Part shown: in pieces, positions 35,747 to 41,847 of the stretch
Numbering within the stretch: the first letter of the stretch is position 1
Layout of the letters: every line of letters begins with the position of its first letter
DNA from: an uncultured Roseiflexus sp.
GTDB taxonomy: Bacteria; Chloroflexota; Chloroflexia; Chloroflexales; Roseiflexaceae
Direction: 5' to 3'
Assembly (NCBI GenBank): GCA_937935075.1
Contig: CALGYB010000066.1
Span: 1-41,847 of the forward strand
Length of the DNA stretch: 41,847 nucleotides
Translations under genes and position numbers: made by a program
The notes under the pieces: generated by a model
Databases searched by the model: none
What the model saw: the letters and a program-made list of their open reading frames with translations, nothing else
Told to the model about the DNA's origin: nothing

Positions 35747-36397
35747 ATGTCGGAAAAGCATACGTTGTCGCTCGAACCACGCGCCGTTTTGGGTAAGAAG
35801 GTCAGAAGGTTGCGGCGCAGCGGCGTTCTTCCTGCCACGGTGTATGGCAAAGGCGTCGATCCGATTGCTGTGCAGGTCGATGCACGCAGTTTCAATACCG
35901 TCTACCGTCGCGCCGGGCGCACGTCGCTGGTGGAACTGCATATTGCCGGTCGTCAGCCGCTGGCGGCGTTCATTCACGCATTGCAGCGTCATCCGGTGAC
36001 GCGCGACATCATTCACGTCGATTTTCGCGCAGTCGATTTGACACGGGCGGTGGAAGTCGCTGTGCCGCTGCACATCGAGGGCGAGTCACCCCTCGTTGAA
36101 AGCGGTGAAGCAGTGTTGAACCAGGTGTTGAATGCAGTTGAGATCCAGGCGTTGCCCGCCAATATTCCTGCATACATTGCGGTGAATATCAGCGGTCTCG
36201 ATGCATTCGATAAGAGCATCCATGTTCGTGATCTGACGCTGCCTCCAGGAGTGACGCTGGTAACTCCTGGTGACGAACTGGTCGTCAGTCTGGCGCATGT
36301 GCGCGCTGCGGAGGAGGAAGAGGCGGCAGCGGAAGCGGAGACCGCCGAGCCAGAACTGGTGCGCGAACGCCGTGAGCCGAAGGAAGAAGAGGAATAG
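35747..36397 (+). CDS. rplY: 50S ribosomal protein L25 (general stress protein Ctc type)
   Basis: L25 binds 5S rRNA in the large subunit. The 216-residue product is the long Ctc/TL5 form: an N-terminal 5S-binding domain ([36 protein letters not shown]) and a C-terminal beta domain ([29 protein letters not shown]), ending in an acidic Glu/Ala-rich tail. The frame is open upstream, but ATG 35747 with AAGGAG at 35729-35734 and a promoter at 35639-35667 sets the start. It is a single-gene transcript closed by the terminator at 36425-36447. Confidence 0.96.
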   Translation: MSEKHTLSLEPRAVLGKKVRRLRRSGVLPATVYGKGVDPIAVQVDARSFNTVYRRAGRTSLVELHIAGRQPLAAFIHALQRHPVTRDIIHVDFRAVDLTRAVEVAVPLHIEGESPLVESGEAVLNQVLNAVEIQALPANIPAYIAVNISGLDAFDKSIHVRDLTLPPGVTLVTPGDELVVSLAHVRAAEEEEAAAEAETAEPELVRERREPKEEEE

Positions 36398-36418
36398 GCG
36401 CACGTCCTCGACAGAATC

Positions 36419-36447
36419 AAAAAACCCTCGCGTAAGCGAGGGCTTTT
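36419..36447. terminator. Bidirectional rho-independent terminator
   Basis: Arms CCCTCGC (36425-36431) and GCGAGGG (36436-36442) with loop GTAA. Plus strand: followed by CTTTTT after rplY. Minus strand: followed by six T (36419-36424), ending the small-ORF transcript. Confidence 0.92.
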
Positions 36448-36457
36448 TGTTTTCCCT

Positions 36458-36532
36458 GGGCATCACCACGGGTGAGCTTACCGCGCCACCTCGATGGTGA
36501 TGCCCTTACGCTCATTACTCATGGGCATCACC
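36458..36532 (-). promoter_or_regulatory. Alternative-stem RNA element around the 14-codon ORF
   Basis: On the minus strand GGTGATGCCC occurs at 36523-36532 (a) and 36458-36467 (a'), and its exact complement GGGCATCACC at 36496-36505 (b). Stem a-b traps part of the Shine-Dalgarno sequence and puts the start codon in a 17-nt loop. Stem b-a' frees it, and can extend by one A-T and one G-T pair. The two 10-bp stems exclude each other, as in an attenuator or translational switch. No known riboswitch family is recognised. Confidence 0.6.
36478..36522 (-). CDS. 14-codon small ORF with near-perfect ribosome site
   Basis: ATG at 36522 opens 14 codons (MSNERKGITIEVAR) ending TAA at 36478-36480. AAAGGAGGTGAT at 36527-36538 matches the anti-Shine-Dalgarno end of 16S rRNA over 11 nt (AAGGAGGTGAT), with GGAGG 8 nt from the ATG. 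A strong promoter lies 53 nt upstream and a strong terminator about 35 nt downstream, so the ORF has its own transcript of about 150 nt. No homologue is known to me. It could be a functional micropeptide, a leader peptide whose translation sets the RNA fold, or a relic of a longer gene. Confidence 0.55.
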   Translation of the reverse strand: MSNERKGITIEVAR

Positions 36533-36574
36533 TCCTTTACGCCTGAACGGCAATTTTGAAGGATTGACATGAGC

Positions 36575-36603
36575 AATATACCGAAAATCATGGCGTCTGT
36601 CAA
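36575..36603 (-). promoter_or_regulatory. Near-consensus promoter of the small-ORF transcript
   Basis: Perfect TTGACA (36598-36603), 17-bp spacer and TATATT (36575-36580) on the minus strand. Predicted start near 36568, giving a leader of about 46 nt. Confidence 0.8.
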
Positions 36604-36700
36604 GCGCCAATCCCGGTAGGAGGATCTTGACTGGCCTGAGCAAAAGTCGCATACCGCAGCGCTGCCGGCTGATACTGCGCCTGGACCTTCTCGGCATCGA

Positions 36701-37183
36701 TCACGGTGTCGCCAGCGTCGGCGTGACGGGCGCCGGCGTGTCCTCCGTCAGGCCGGAAACGACAGTCGGTGATGCCCGCAGCGACGGCGACGTGTCAACC
36801 AGTGAGGGGATGATGAGCGGTTGCCCAACCTGAAGCGAGTCGGGATCGGTCAATCCATTGGCGGCTATAATGTCGGCGACGGTTGTGCCAAACCTGATTG
36901 CTAGATCACTCAACGTATCGCCGGGCTGGACGATGTACAACCCGGCTGGCGTCGGCGAGGGCGCCAGCAGGCTGGCGTATGCAGTTGCCGTTGCATCAGC
37001 ATCAAGCGTTGGCGCCGGGGTGATTTCGAGGATCACCGGCGCCGTCGGGCGCGGGGTCGCCGGTTGCGGCGTCGCCGGGAGCGTACAGGCTGCAATGCCC
37101 GTGGCTAGACCGATCAGCAAAAAGGTGCGCAGCAGATGGTACACCATGGAGGGGTTGATCATTGCTGAGCGAAGTGGCTTCAT
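36701..37183 (-). CDS. LysM-domain lipoprotein
   Basis: The product is a secreted, lipid-anchored protein. A basic N-terminus and hydrophobic stretch (LLRTFLLIGLATG) end in the lipobox-like GIAAC, placing the lipidated cysteine about 33 residues from the chosen ATG. A Pro/Thr/Ala-rich linker follows, then one LysM domain (YIVQPGDTLSDLAIRFGTTVADIIAANGL...LQVGQPLIIPS), which binds peptidoglycan or chitin-like glycans, and a Pro/Thr/Ser-rich tail. Several in-frame ATGs lie at 37195, 37183, 37162 and 37147, none with a clear ribosome site. The long open frame upstream covers a repeat and a separate small gene and is not part of it. Confidence 0.85.
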   Translation of the reverse strand: MKPLRSAMINPSMVYHLLRTFLLIGLATGIAACTLPATPQPATPRPTAPVILEITPAPTLDADATATAYASLLAPSPTPAGLYIVQPGDTLSDLAIRFGTTVADIIAANGLTDPDSLQVGQPLIIPSLVDTSPSLRASPTVVSGLTEDTPAPVTPTLATP

Positions 37184-37301
37184 CAGTCGTACCATTTTGA
37201 CATGCGTCGTGAGGCGTGCTATCCTCAGCCGCACGCCAGAAGCGCGAGGAAGATAGACGCTCTGTATGACTATCTTCCTCACGAGCCGATCAGCAGAGCA
37301 G

Positions 37302-37379
37302 TTATTTCTTGCCGGGGCCCTTCTTCGATGCTGCCTGTTTCTTCTGCTTGCTGACGTTTTTCGGACTTTTGTCCCCCAT
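37302..37379 (-). CDS. 25-residue lysine-rich small protein
   Basis: ATG at 37379 is preceded by AGAAGGAG with 6-nt spacing and opens 25 codons ending TAA. The peptide starts MGDKSPKNVSKQKK and is almost entirely Lys, Gln, Ser, Ala and Gly. Very short MGDKSPK-type lysine-rich proteins of unknown function are, as I recall, encoded in many bacteria, so it is probably a real gene overlooked by length cut-offs. The LysM gene lies downstream on the same strand, possibly cotranscribed. Nucleic-acid binding is plausible from charge alone. Confidence 0.72.
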   Translation of the reverse strand: MGDKSPKNVSKQKKQAASKKGPGKK

Positions 37380-37432
37380 ACACGGCTCCTTCTGCGTTCA
37401 TGGCGTCTTTGCCGATTGTTGGTATTGAGTCC

Positions 37433-37552
37433 ACTGCAAAAAGGCTTCGCCACCAAGGACACGAAGCGCACGAAGGTGAAGAAACATGAAGCGCATTTCC
37501 TTGGTGTCCCTTTGTGACCTTCGTGGTTGCCTTCGTGGTTGCTTTTTGCAGT
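37433..37552. mobile_element. Intact 120-bp MITE-like element
   Basis: The element has perfect 11-bp terminal inverted repeats, ACTGCAAAAAG (37433-37443) and CTTTTTGCAGT (37542-37552). The interior has the CCACCAAGGACACGAAG...CCTTCGTGGTTGC hairpin of the family seen at 28-437 and 41671-41847. It encodes nothing. No target-site duplication is obvious. Confidence 0.75.
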
Positions 37553-37575
37553 GAAGACTATATTATTATTATTAT
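37546..37575 (+). promoter_or_regulatory. Possible GH130 gene promoter using the repeat end
   Basis: TTGCAG (37546-37551), inside the right terminal repeat of the MITE-like element, and TATTAT (37570-37575) are 18 bp apart. The gene starts 18 bp after the -10. Confidence 0.4.
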
Positions 37576-37579
37576 AGCA
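37571..37579 (-). promoter_or_regulatory. Minus-strand extended -10 (TGCTATAAT)
   Basis: TGCTATAAT reads toward the MITE-like element and the 25-residue protein gene, about 190 bp away. The same motif serves map at 23154-23162. Confidence 0.35.
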
Positions 37580-37593
37580 CGAGGTTAACAACT

Positions 37594-38640
37594 ATGGGTG
37601 CTACGTTAAACCCGCAGATGCGCCGCCTGTCTGTCATTATGCGCGGCGATCCCGAAAACCCCGATGAGGTTCTCGGTGTGCTCAATCCTGCCGCCGCCCG
37701 GTCGTCGGATGGGACGCTCTATCTTTTCCCGCGCGTCGTGGCGGCAGGCAACTATTCGCGTATTGGGATTGCTCGCGTGGTCTTCGATGATCATGGCGAT
37801 CCGGTCACGGTCGAACGGATGGGGTATGTTCTTGAACCAACCGAGTCGTATGAACGGAATGCGCGCACCGCCGGTTGCGAAGACCCGCGTATTACCTATG
37901 TGGAGGCAATCGGGCGCTACGTGATGGCGTACACGGCGTATGGTCCACTGGGACCGCGCATTGCGCTGGCGCTGTCGACCGATCTGCTGCACTGGGAACG
38001 GCTTGGTCCGGTCATGTTTGCCTTCGAGCCGCATCTGCGGACTGACTTCAATCTGTATGACAACAAGGATGCCTTTCTCTTTCCTGAACCGGTGCGCGAC
38101 CCGCAGGGGCGCCCGGCGCTGGCGCTGATCCATCGTCCGGCGCATGTGCAGGGCGGTATGCCGGTCGTTCCCGCTGGCGTGGCCGAACAGCGCGCCAGTA
38201 TCTGGATATCGTACTGCCCGCTTGACCGTGTAAAGTCCGATCTGGCGGAGTTGCTGATCTGGCGCAGCCATTCGTTTCTTGCCGGTCCGCAGGCGTCGTG
38301 GGAGGAGGTGAAGATCGGCGGCGGCGCACCGCCAGTCTATACACCGTATGGGTGGATGATGGTCTATCACGGCGTTTCCGGGCGAATTGTCGAGCAGATG
38401 GATCACCAACCATTCGTGCATTACTGCGCCGGTGTCATGATCCTCGATACTGATGACCCACGCAAGGTGGTCTATCGCTCGCCAACGCCGATCCTGGCGC
38501 CGGAGATCGAGGAAGAGCGCAGTGGCGTCGTGCCGAACGTTGTCTTCCCGACTGCGGTCGATCAGCGTGAGGATGGCACATTCGATGTGTACTACGGCAT
38601 GGCCGATGCCGCCATTGGTGTGGCGCGATTGACGCTGTGA
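37594..38640 (+). CDS. GH130-family beta-mannoside phosphorylase/glycosidase
   Basis: The 348-residue protein has the five-bladed propeller pattern of GH130 enzymes: LNPAAARSSDGTLYLFPRVVA, SRIGIARVVFDD, the hallmark GCEDPRITYVEAIGRYVMAYTAYG with the catalytic-region aspartate, NLYDNKDAFLFPEPV and PYGWMMVYHGVSG. GH130 members phosphorolyse beta-1,2 or beta-1,4 mannosides, releasing mannose 1-phosphate; some are hydrolases. Substrate linkage cannot be told here. ATG 37594 has a weak AGG upstream. The neighbouring GT4 gene suggests a glycan-related pair. Confidence 0.9.
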   Translation: MGATLNPQMRRLSVIMRGDPENPDEVLGVLNPAAARSSDGTLYLFPRVVAAGNYSRIGIARVVFDDHGDPVTVERMGYVLEPTESYERNARTAGCEDPRITYVEAIGRYVMAYTAYGPLGPRIALALSTDLLHWERLGPVMFAFEPHLRTDFNLYDNKDAFLFPEPVRDPQGRPALALIHRPAHVQGGMPVVPAGVAEQRASIWISYCPLDRVKSDLAELLIWRSHSFLAGPQASWEEVKIGGGAPPVYTPYGWMMVYHGVSGRIVEQMDHQPFVHYCAGVMILDTDDPRKVVYRSPTPILAPEIEEERSGVVPNVVFPTAVDQREDGTFDVYYGMADAAIGVARLTL

Positions 38641-38749
38641 GGTTAGGGGTTAGGGGTTGTTCCGTCCGCTTCCTTATGGTTGCGGCGGGATCACGATGAC
38701 GATACGTTCTTCACAGTGGGGCATTGCGCACCCGATCCCGGCATTTCCT

Positions 38750-39871
38750 ATGAATATTGCGCTCGATCTGCGCTTCGTCAATGATCATTTTCCAGGCATT
38801 GGGCGTTACGCCTTCAGCCTGGCGTCGGCATTCGCTGCGCTCGATACGTCGCACAGATTTATTTTCGTTGTCACGCAGGATGTTCCAGCCCGTCGCTCTG
38901 TCCCGAACACGCGCTATGATCTGAGGGGTCTGCTGCGTTTCTCGCGGGTGCGGGCGCTCGCTGCGCCTCCGCCTTTCAGCGTCGCCGGGCAGATCGCTTT
39001 GCCTGCGTTGCTGCACCTGGCACGCGTCGATGTCTACCACGCGCCGTACTATGTGTTTCCCTACGTCGGTCTCCCATGTCCTGTCGTTGTGACGCTGTAC
39101 GACATCATTCCGCGTCTCTTTCCGCGCGAGTCGTCGCTGCGCGCGCGCCTGTTCTTTGATGTCTCGATCAGAGCGGCGCTGCGCTCAGCGCAGCGGATTG
39201 TCACGTCGTCGCGTTGTTCTCGTGACGATGTTGTGCGTGTGTACCGCGTGCCGGCGGCGCGGATCGATGTGGTGTATGGTGCAGCGGACGAGCGCTTCCG
39301 TCCTGTGGAACCGAAGACCGTGGCGACGGTGCGAGCGCGGTATCGGCTGCCGGAAGTGTTTGCGCTCTGTGTGACATCCGACAAGCCGCACAAGAACGTT
39401 GATACACTGGTGAAGGCGTGGCATCTGTCGGCGACCGGGCAACGGGACGAGGCGCCCTGGTTGATCCTGGCAGGTCACCGTGGGCGCGGGTCGCTGACGT
39501 TTGACCACCCGCGGATCCGCGACCTGGGACCCGTCGTCGAATCTGATCTGCCCGTGTTGTACGCCAGCGCCACGCTTTTCGTCTACCCGTCGCGCTACGA
39601 GGGGTTTGGATTGCCGCCGCTGGAAGCCATGGCATGCGGCGTGCCGGTGATCTGTAGCTATGCCGGGAGTCTGCCGGAGGTCGTCGGCGATGCAGCGCTG
39701 CTGGTAGACCCGGACGACCCACAGGCGCTGGCAGTGGCCATCGACCAGGCATTTGCCGATCCGACGTTGCGCGCCGCACTACGCGCCGCCGGTCTCAAAC
39801 GCGCGGCATCCTTCTCCTGGCAGCGCGCAGCACAGGAGATGATGGCGGTCTATGAGCGGGTAAACAGGTAA
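38750..39871 (+). CDS. Glycosyltransferase family 4 protein
   Basis: This 373-residue GT-B enzyme transfers a sugar from an activated donor; neither donor nor acceptor can be told. It starts NIALDLRFVNDHFPGIGRYAFSLA, has a central linker, then the donor domain with TSDKPHKNVDTLVKAW and the nucleotide-sugar motif SRYEGFGLPPLEAMACGVPVICSYAGSLPEVVGDAALLVDPDDP. ATG 38750 gives the usual N-terminus but no ribosome site; ATG 38696, 18 codons upstream with GGCGGGA before it, is an alternative. A short run of GGTTAGGGGTTAGGGG lies between it and the GH130 gene. Confidence 0.92.
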   Translation: MNIALDLRFVNDHFPGIGRYAFSLASAFAALDTSHRFIFVVTQDVPARRSVPNTRYDLRGLLRFSRVRALAAPPPFSVAGQIALPALLHLARVDVYHAPYYVFPYVGLPCPVVVTLYDIIPRLFPRESSLRARLFFDVSIRAALRSAQRIVTSSRCSRDDVVRVYRVPAARIDVVYGAADERFRPVEPKTVATVRARYRLPEVFALCVTSDKPHKNVDTLVKAWHLSATGQRDEAPWLILAGHRGRGSLTFDHPRIRDLGPVVESDLPVLYASATLFVYPSRYEGFGLPPLEAMACGVPVICSYAGSLPEVVGDAALLVDPDDPQALAVAIDQAFADPTLRAALRAAGLKRAASFSWQRAAQEMMAVYERVNR

Positions 39872-39893
39872 GATGCGAGGTTCCGGCAGGCGG

Positions 39894-39914
39894 AGACGCT
39901 GCACCGCAGCGTCT
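39894..39914. repeat. Hairpin between the GT4 gene and pdxH
   Basis: Perfect 9-bp arms AGACGCTGC and GCAGCGTCT around a 3-base loop. No T run follows, so it is a palindrome of unknown use rather than a clear terminator. Confidence 0.6.
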
Positions 39915-39951
39915 GTAGCGCCGCTGCATGCTGAACGAGGTGTCGAACAAT

Positions 39952-40587
39952 ATGTCCATCGCCGATCTGCGAAAAGAATACACCCGGCACGGTTTGAGCG
40001 AGTCCGAAGTCAGTTCTGATCCGTTGATCCAGTTTCAGCGCTGGTTCGACCAGGCTATCGAAGCGGGGTTGATTGAACCAAATGCCATGACGCTTGCGAC
40101 CACCACGCCTGACGGCAAACCTTCGGCGCGGATGGTGCTGCTCAAGGGCGTGGATGCGGGCGGGTTCGTCTTTTTCACCAACTACGAGAGCCGGAAGGGC
40201 CTGGAACTGGCGGCGAACCCGTGGGCGGCGCTTGTGTTCTACTGGCCCGAACTGGAGCGCCAGGTTCGCATTGAGGGGCGCGTCGAGCGCATCTCACCCG
40301 AGGAATCCGACGCTTACTTCGCTTCACGACCAAATGGCAGCCGCATTGGTGCGTGGGCGTCGCGCCAGAGCAGCGTCATCGGCAGCCGCGCCGAACTGGA
40401 ACAGCGCGTCGCCGAACTGGAACAGTTCTATGCCGACCGCCCGATCCCGCGCCCGCCGTTTTGGGGCGGTTTTCGCGTCATTCCCGATACCATCGAGTTC
40501 TGGCAGGGGCGCCCGAATCGCCTGCACGACCGTCTGCGCTACCGGCGCGACGCCGGTGGCTGGATTATTGAACGTCTGTCGCCATAG
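39952..40587 (+). CDS. pdxH: Pyridoxine/pyridoxamine 5'-phosphate oxidase
   Basis: PdxH oxidises PNP or PMP to pyridoxal 5'-phosphate using FMN. The 211-residue product matches closely: [80 protein letters not shown] and the C-terminal [30 protein letters not shown] signature. An ATG 8 codons upstream is possible; I prefer 39952, which has GAGG at 11 nt and the family-like start. Confidence 0.97.
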   Translation: MSIADLRKEYTRHGLSESEVSSDPLIQFQRWFDQAIEAGLIEPNAMTLATTTPDGKPSARMVLLKGVDAGGFVFFTNYESRKGLELAANPWAALVFYWPELERQVRIEGRVERISPEESDAYFASRPNGSRIGAWASRQSSVIGSRAELEQRVAELEQFYADRPIPRPPFWGGFRVIPDTIEFWQGRPNRLHDRLRYRRDAGGWIIERLSP

Positions 40588-40602
40588 TAATGGAGCATGC
40601 TC

Positions 40603-41490
40603 ATGCATCCCATCCTCGCACGTCTTGGTTTTCGTGCTGATGATCGGGTAGTGATTATCCACGCCGACGATCTTGGTATGTGCCAGGCGACGCTCCCCGC
40701 TGTCGCCGAACTCTTCGATGCCGGGCTGGTCTCATCGGCAGCAACGATGGTTCCCTGTCCCTGGTTTCCGGCAGTCGCTGCGTATGCCCGCACGATGCCA
40801 TCCGCCGATATTGGCGTCCATACGACGCTCACCTGTGAGTGGGATGCGTACCGCTGGGGACCGCTCAGCACCCGTGATTCTGCGTCGGGACTGCTGGACG
40901 ATGAGGGATATCTGCCGCGCACAACGTCTGCGGTTCAGGCGCAAGCCGATCCGTCCGCTGTCGCCGCAGAACTGAATGCTCAACTCGATAGGGCGCTTGC
41001 CGCTGGTATTGATGTCACTCATATCGACTCGCATATGGGTGCGGCATTTGCGCCGCATTTTCTGCCTGCGTACCTTGCCGCCGCCGCCCGCGTGCAAGTG
41101 CCGCCGCTCGTGCCGCGTCTGAGCGAGGAGCGTATGCGCGAACAGGGCATGCCGGAAGAGATGATTGCCTTTGCGCGCAAGGCGATTCCGCAGCTGGAGG
41201 CGCAGGGCGTTGTGATGGCGGATCATCTGGTCGGCATGCCGCTCGGCCGGCACGAGGATCGGGTGGAGACCGCGAAACAACTGCTTGGTTCCCTGCCGCC
41301 GGGTCTGATCTATTTCATCATTCACCCGGCGATCGATACGCCGGAATTACGCGCAATTGCAAGCGACTGGCGCGCTCGCGTGGCGGATTACCAGGCATTC
41401 TGTAGCGCCGAACTGCGCGCCTGGGTTCGCAATCAGGGGATTCATGTCATTGGCTGGCGCCCGATACGCGACGCGCTGCGGGGAGCGTAG
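40603..41490 (+). CDS. ChbG/YdjC-like carbohydrate deacetylase
   Basis: The 295-residue protein has the YdjC-fold metal-binding signature VVIIHADDLGMCQAT near the N-terminus, IGVHTTLTCEWD and DVTHIDSHMGAAFAPHF with further ligand histidines, as in ChbG, which removes an acetyl group from chitooligosaccharides. The actual substrate here is unknown. ATG 40603 is 7 nt after GGAG; the ATG at 40597 is too close to that site. It follows pdxH by 15 nt and may share its transcript. Confidence 0.88.
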   Translation: MHPILARLGFRADDRVVIIHADDLGMCQATLPAVAELFDAGLVSSAATMVPCPWFPAVAAYARTMPSADIGVHTTLTCEWDAYRWGPLSTRDSASGLLDDEGYLPRTTSAVQAQADPSAVAAELNAQLDRALAAGIDVTHIDSHMGAAFAPHFLPAYLAAAARVQVPPLVPRLSEERMREQGMPEEMIAFARKAIPQLEAQGVVMADHLVGMPLGRHEDRVETAKQLLGSLPPGLIYFIIHPAIDTPELRAIASDWRARVADYQAFCSAELRAWVRNQGIHVIGWRPIRDALRGA

Positions 41491-41560
41491 TAAGACCACG
41501 GTGGGCAGCAACACCCGCGGCCTGCCTGGCGACTGATGAACATGTGCAAAATAATCCGGC

Positions 41561-41644
41561 ATTCGCTCTGCGCCCGGCGGCTGAAGCCGCGGGCTGCGGG
41601 TGCAAAGCCCGCCTGCGCGGGCTGCACCGGGCGATACCGGATTC
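41561..41644. repeat. GC-rich hairpin repeat, inverted partner of 444-523
   Basis: It contains GCGGCTGAAGCCGC and a GCAAAGCCCGCCTGCGCGGGCTGCACCG-type stem. Its reverse complement is very similar to 444-523, including the flanking GAATCCGGTATCGCCCGGTG. Confidence 0.8.
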
Positions 41645-41670
41645 TTTGCTCAAACCATTATTGACTTCAC

Positions 41671-41847
41671 TGCAAAAAGCAACCACGAAGGTCACAAAGG
41701 GACATAAAGGAAATGCGCTTCATGTTTATTCACCTTCGTGCGCTTCGGGTCCTTGGTGGTTCAGTCTTCTATGACTTCACGGCAAAACGCATCCACGAAG
41801 GTCACCAAGGGACACGAAGGAAATGCGCTTCATGTTTATTCACCTTC
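41671..41847. repeat. Two copies of the CTTCGTG / CACGAAGG repeat, inverted orientation
   Basis: Two units of about 105 bp begin with TTCACTGCAAAAAGC and TTCACGGCAAAACGC and contain ACGAAGGTCAC..AAGGGACA and ATGCGCTTCATGTTTATTCACCTTC. They are the reverse-complement relatives of the units at 28-437. The second is cut by the window end. Confidence 0.82.

Noticed and set aside
1-41847. tRNA, rRNA or CRISPR array
   Set aside because: No cloverleaf with a GGTTCRA-type T arm, no rRNA-like stretch, and no regularly spaced short repeats with unique spacers were seen; the tandem repeats here have no spacers.

Overview
The window looks like a chromosomal segment of a GC-rich filamentous anoxygenic phototroph of the Chloroflexota, most likely Roseiflexus or a close relative. 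This is inferred from protein character, the gene order of the cell-division cluster and the abundance of small intergenic repeat families. No rRNA, tRNA, CRISPR array, prophage or intact transposase was recognised.

Layout. Positions 1-540 hold tandem copies of a hairpin-forming repeat. A MntA-HepT toxin-antitoxin pair follows on the minus strand (636-1479). From about 1766 to 22293 runs one long plus-strand division and cell-wall (dcw) cluster: mraZ, rsmH, an ftsL-like gene, ftsI, murF, mraY, murD, a rhomboid protease, ftsW, murG, an unknown membrane protein, murC, a TPR protein, murB, ddl, ftsQ, ftsA and ftsZ. It makes the UDP-MurNAc-pentapeptide and lipid II precursors and the divisome. 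No murE is present. A near-consensus promoter sits in a set of phased GTGG boxes that look like the MraZ operator.

The rest is a mixed housekeeping region. 22298-27281: methionine aminopeptidase, an MFS exporter, a SpoIIM-like membrane protein and mannose-6-phosphate isomerase. 27963-32844: a DNA adenine methyltransferase, thymidine kinase with an acetylpolyamine deacetylase, a GlsB-type membrane protein and the RarA/MgsA ATPase. 32869-36397: an FAD oxidoreductase, plsY-lexA and ribosomal protein L25. 36418-37379: a very compact small-ORF transcription unit, a LysM lipoprotein and a 25-residue lysine-rich protein. 37594-41490: a GH130 glycosidase/phosphorylase, a GT4 glycosyltransferase, pdxH and a ChbG/YdjC-like deacetylase. 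The window closes with the same repeat families as at its start, in inverted orientation.

The most unusual signal is at 36418-36603 on the minus strand. There a near-perfect promoter, an 11-nt Shine-Dalgarno match, a 14-codon ORF, two mutually exclusive 10-bp stems and a strong terminator are packed into about 150 transcribed bases. Tandem GTTCTANNGAAC palindromes upstream of lexA, heptanucleotide arrays engulfing the rsmH start, and an intact 120-bp MITE-like element are the next most interesting observations.
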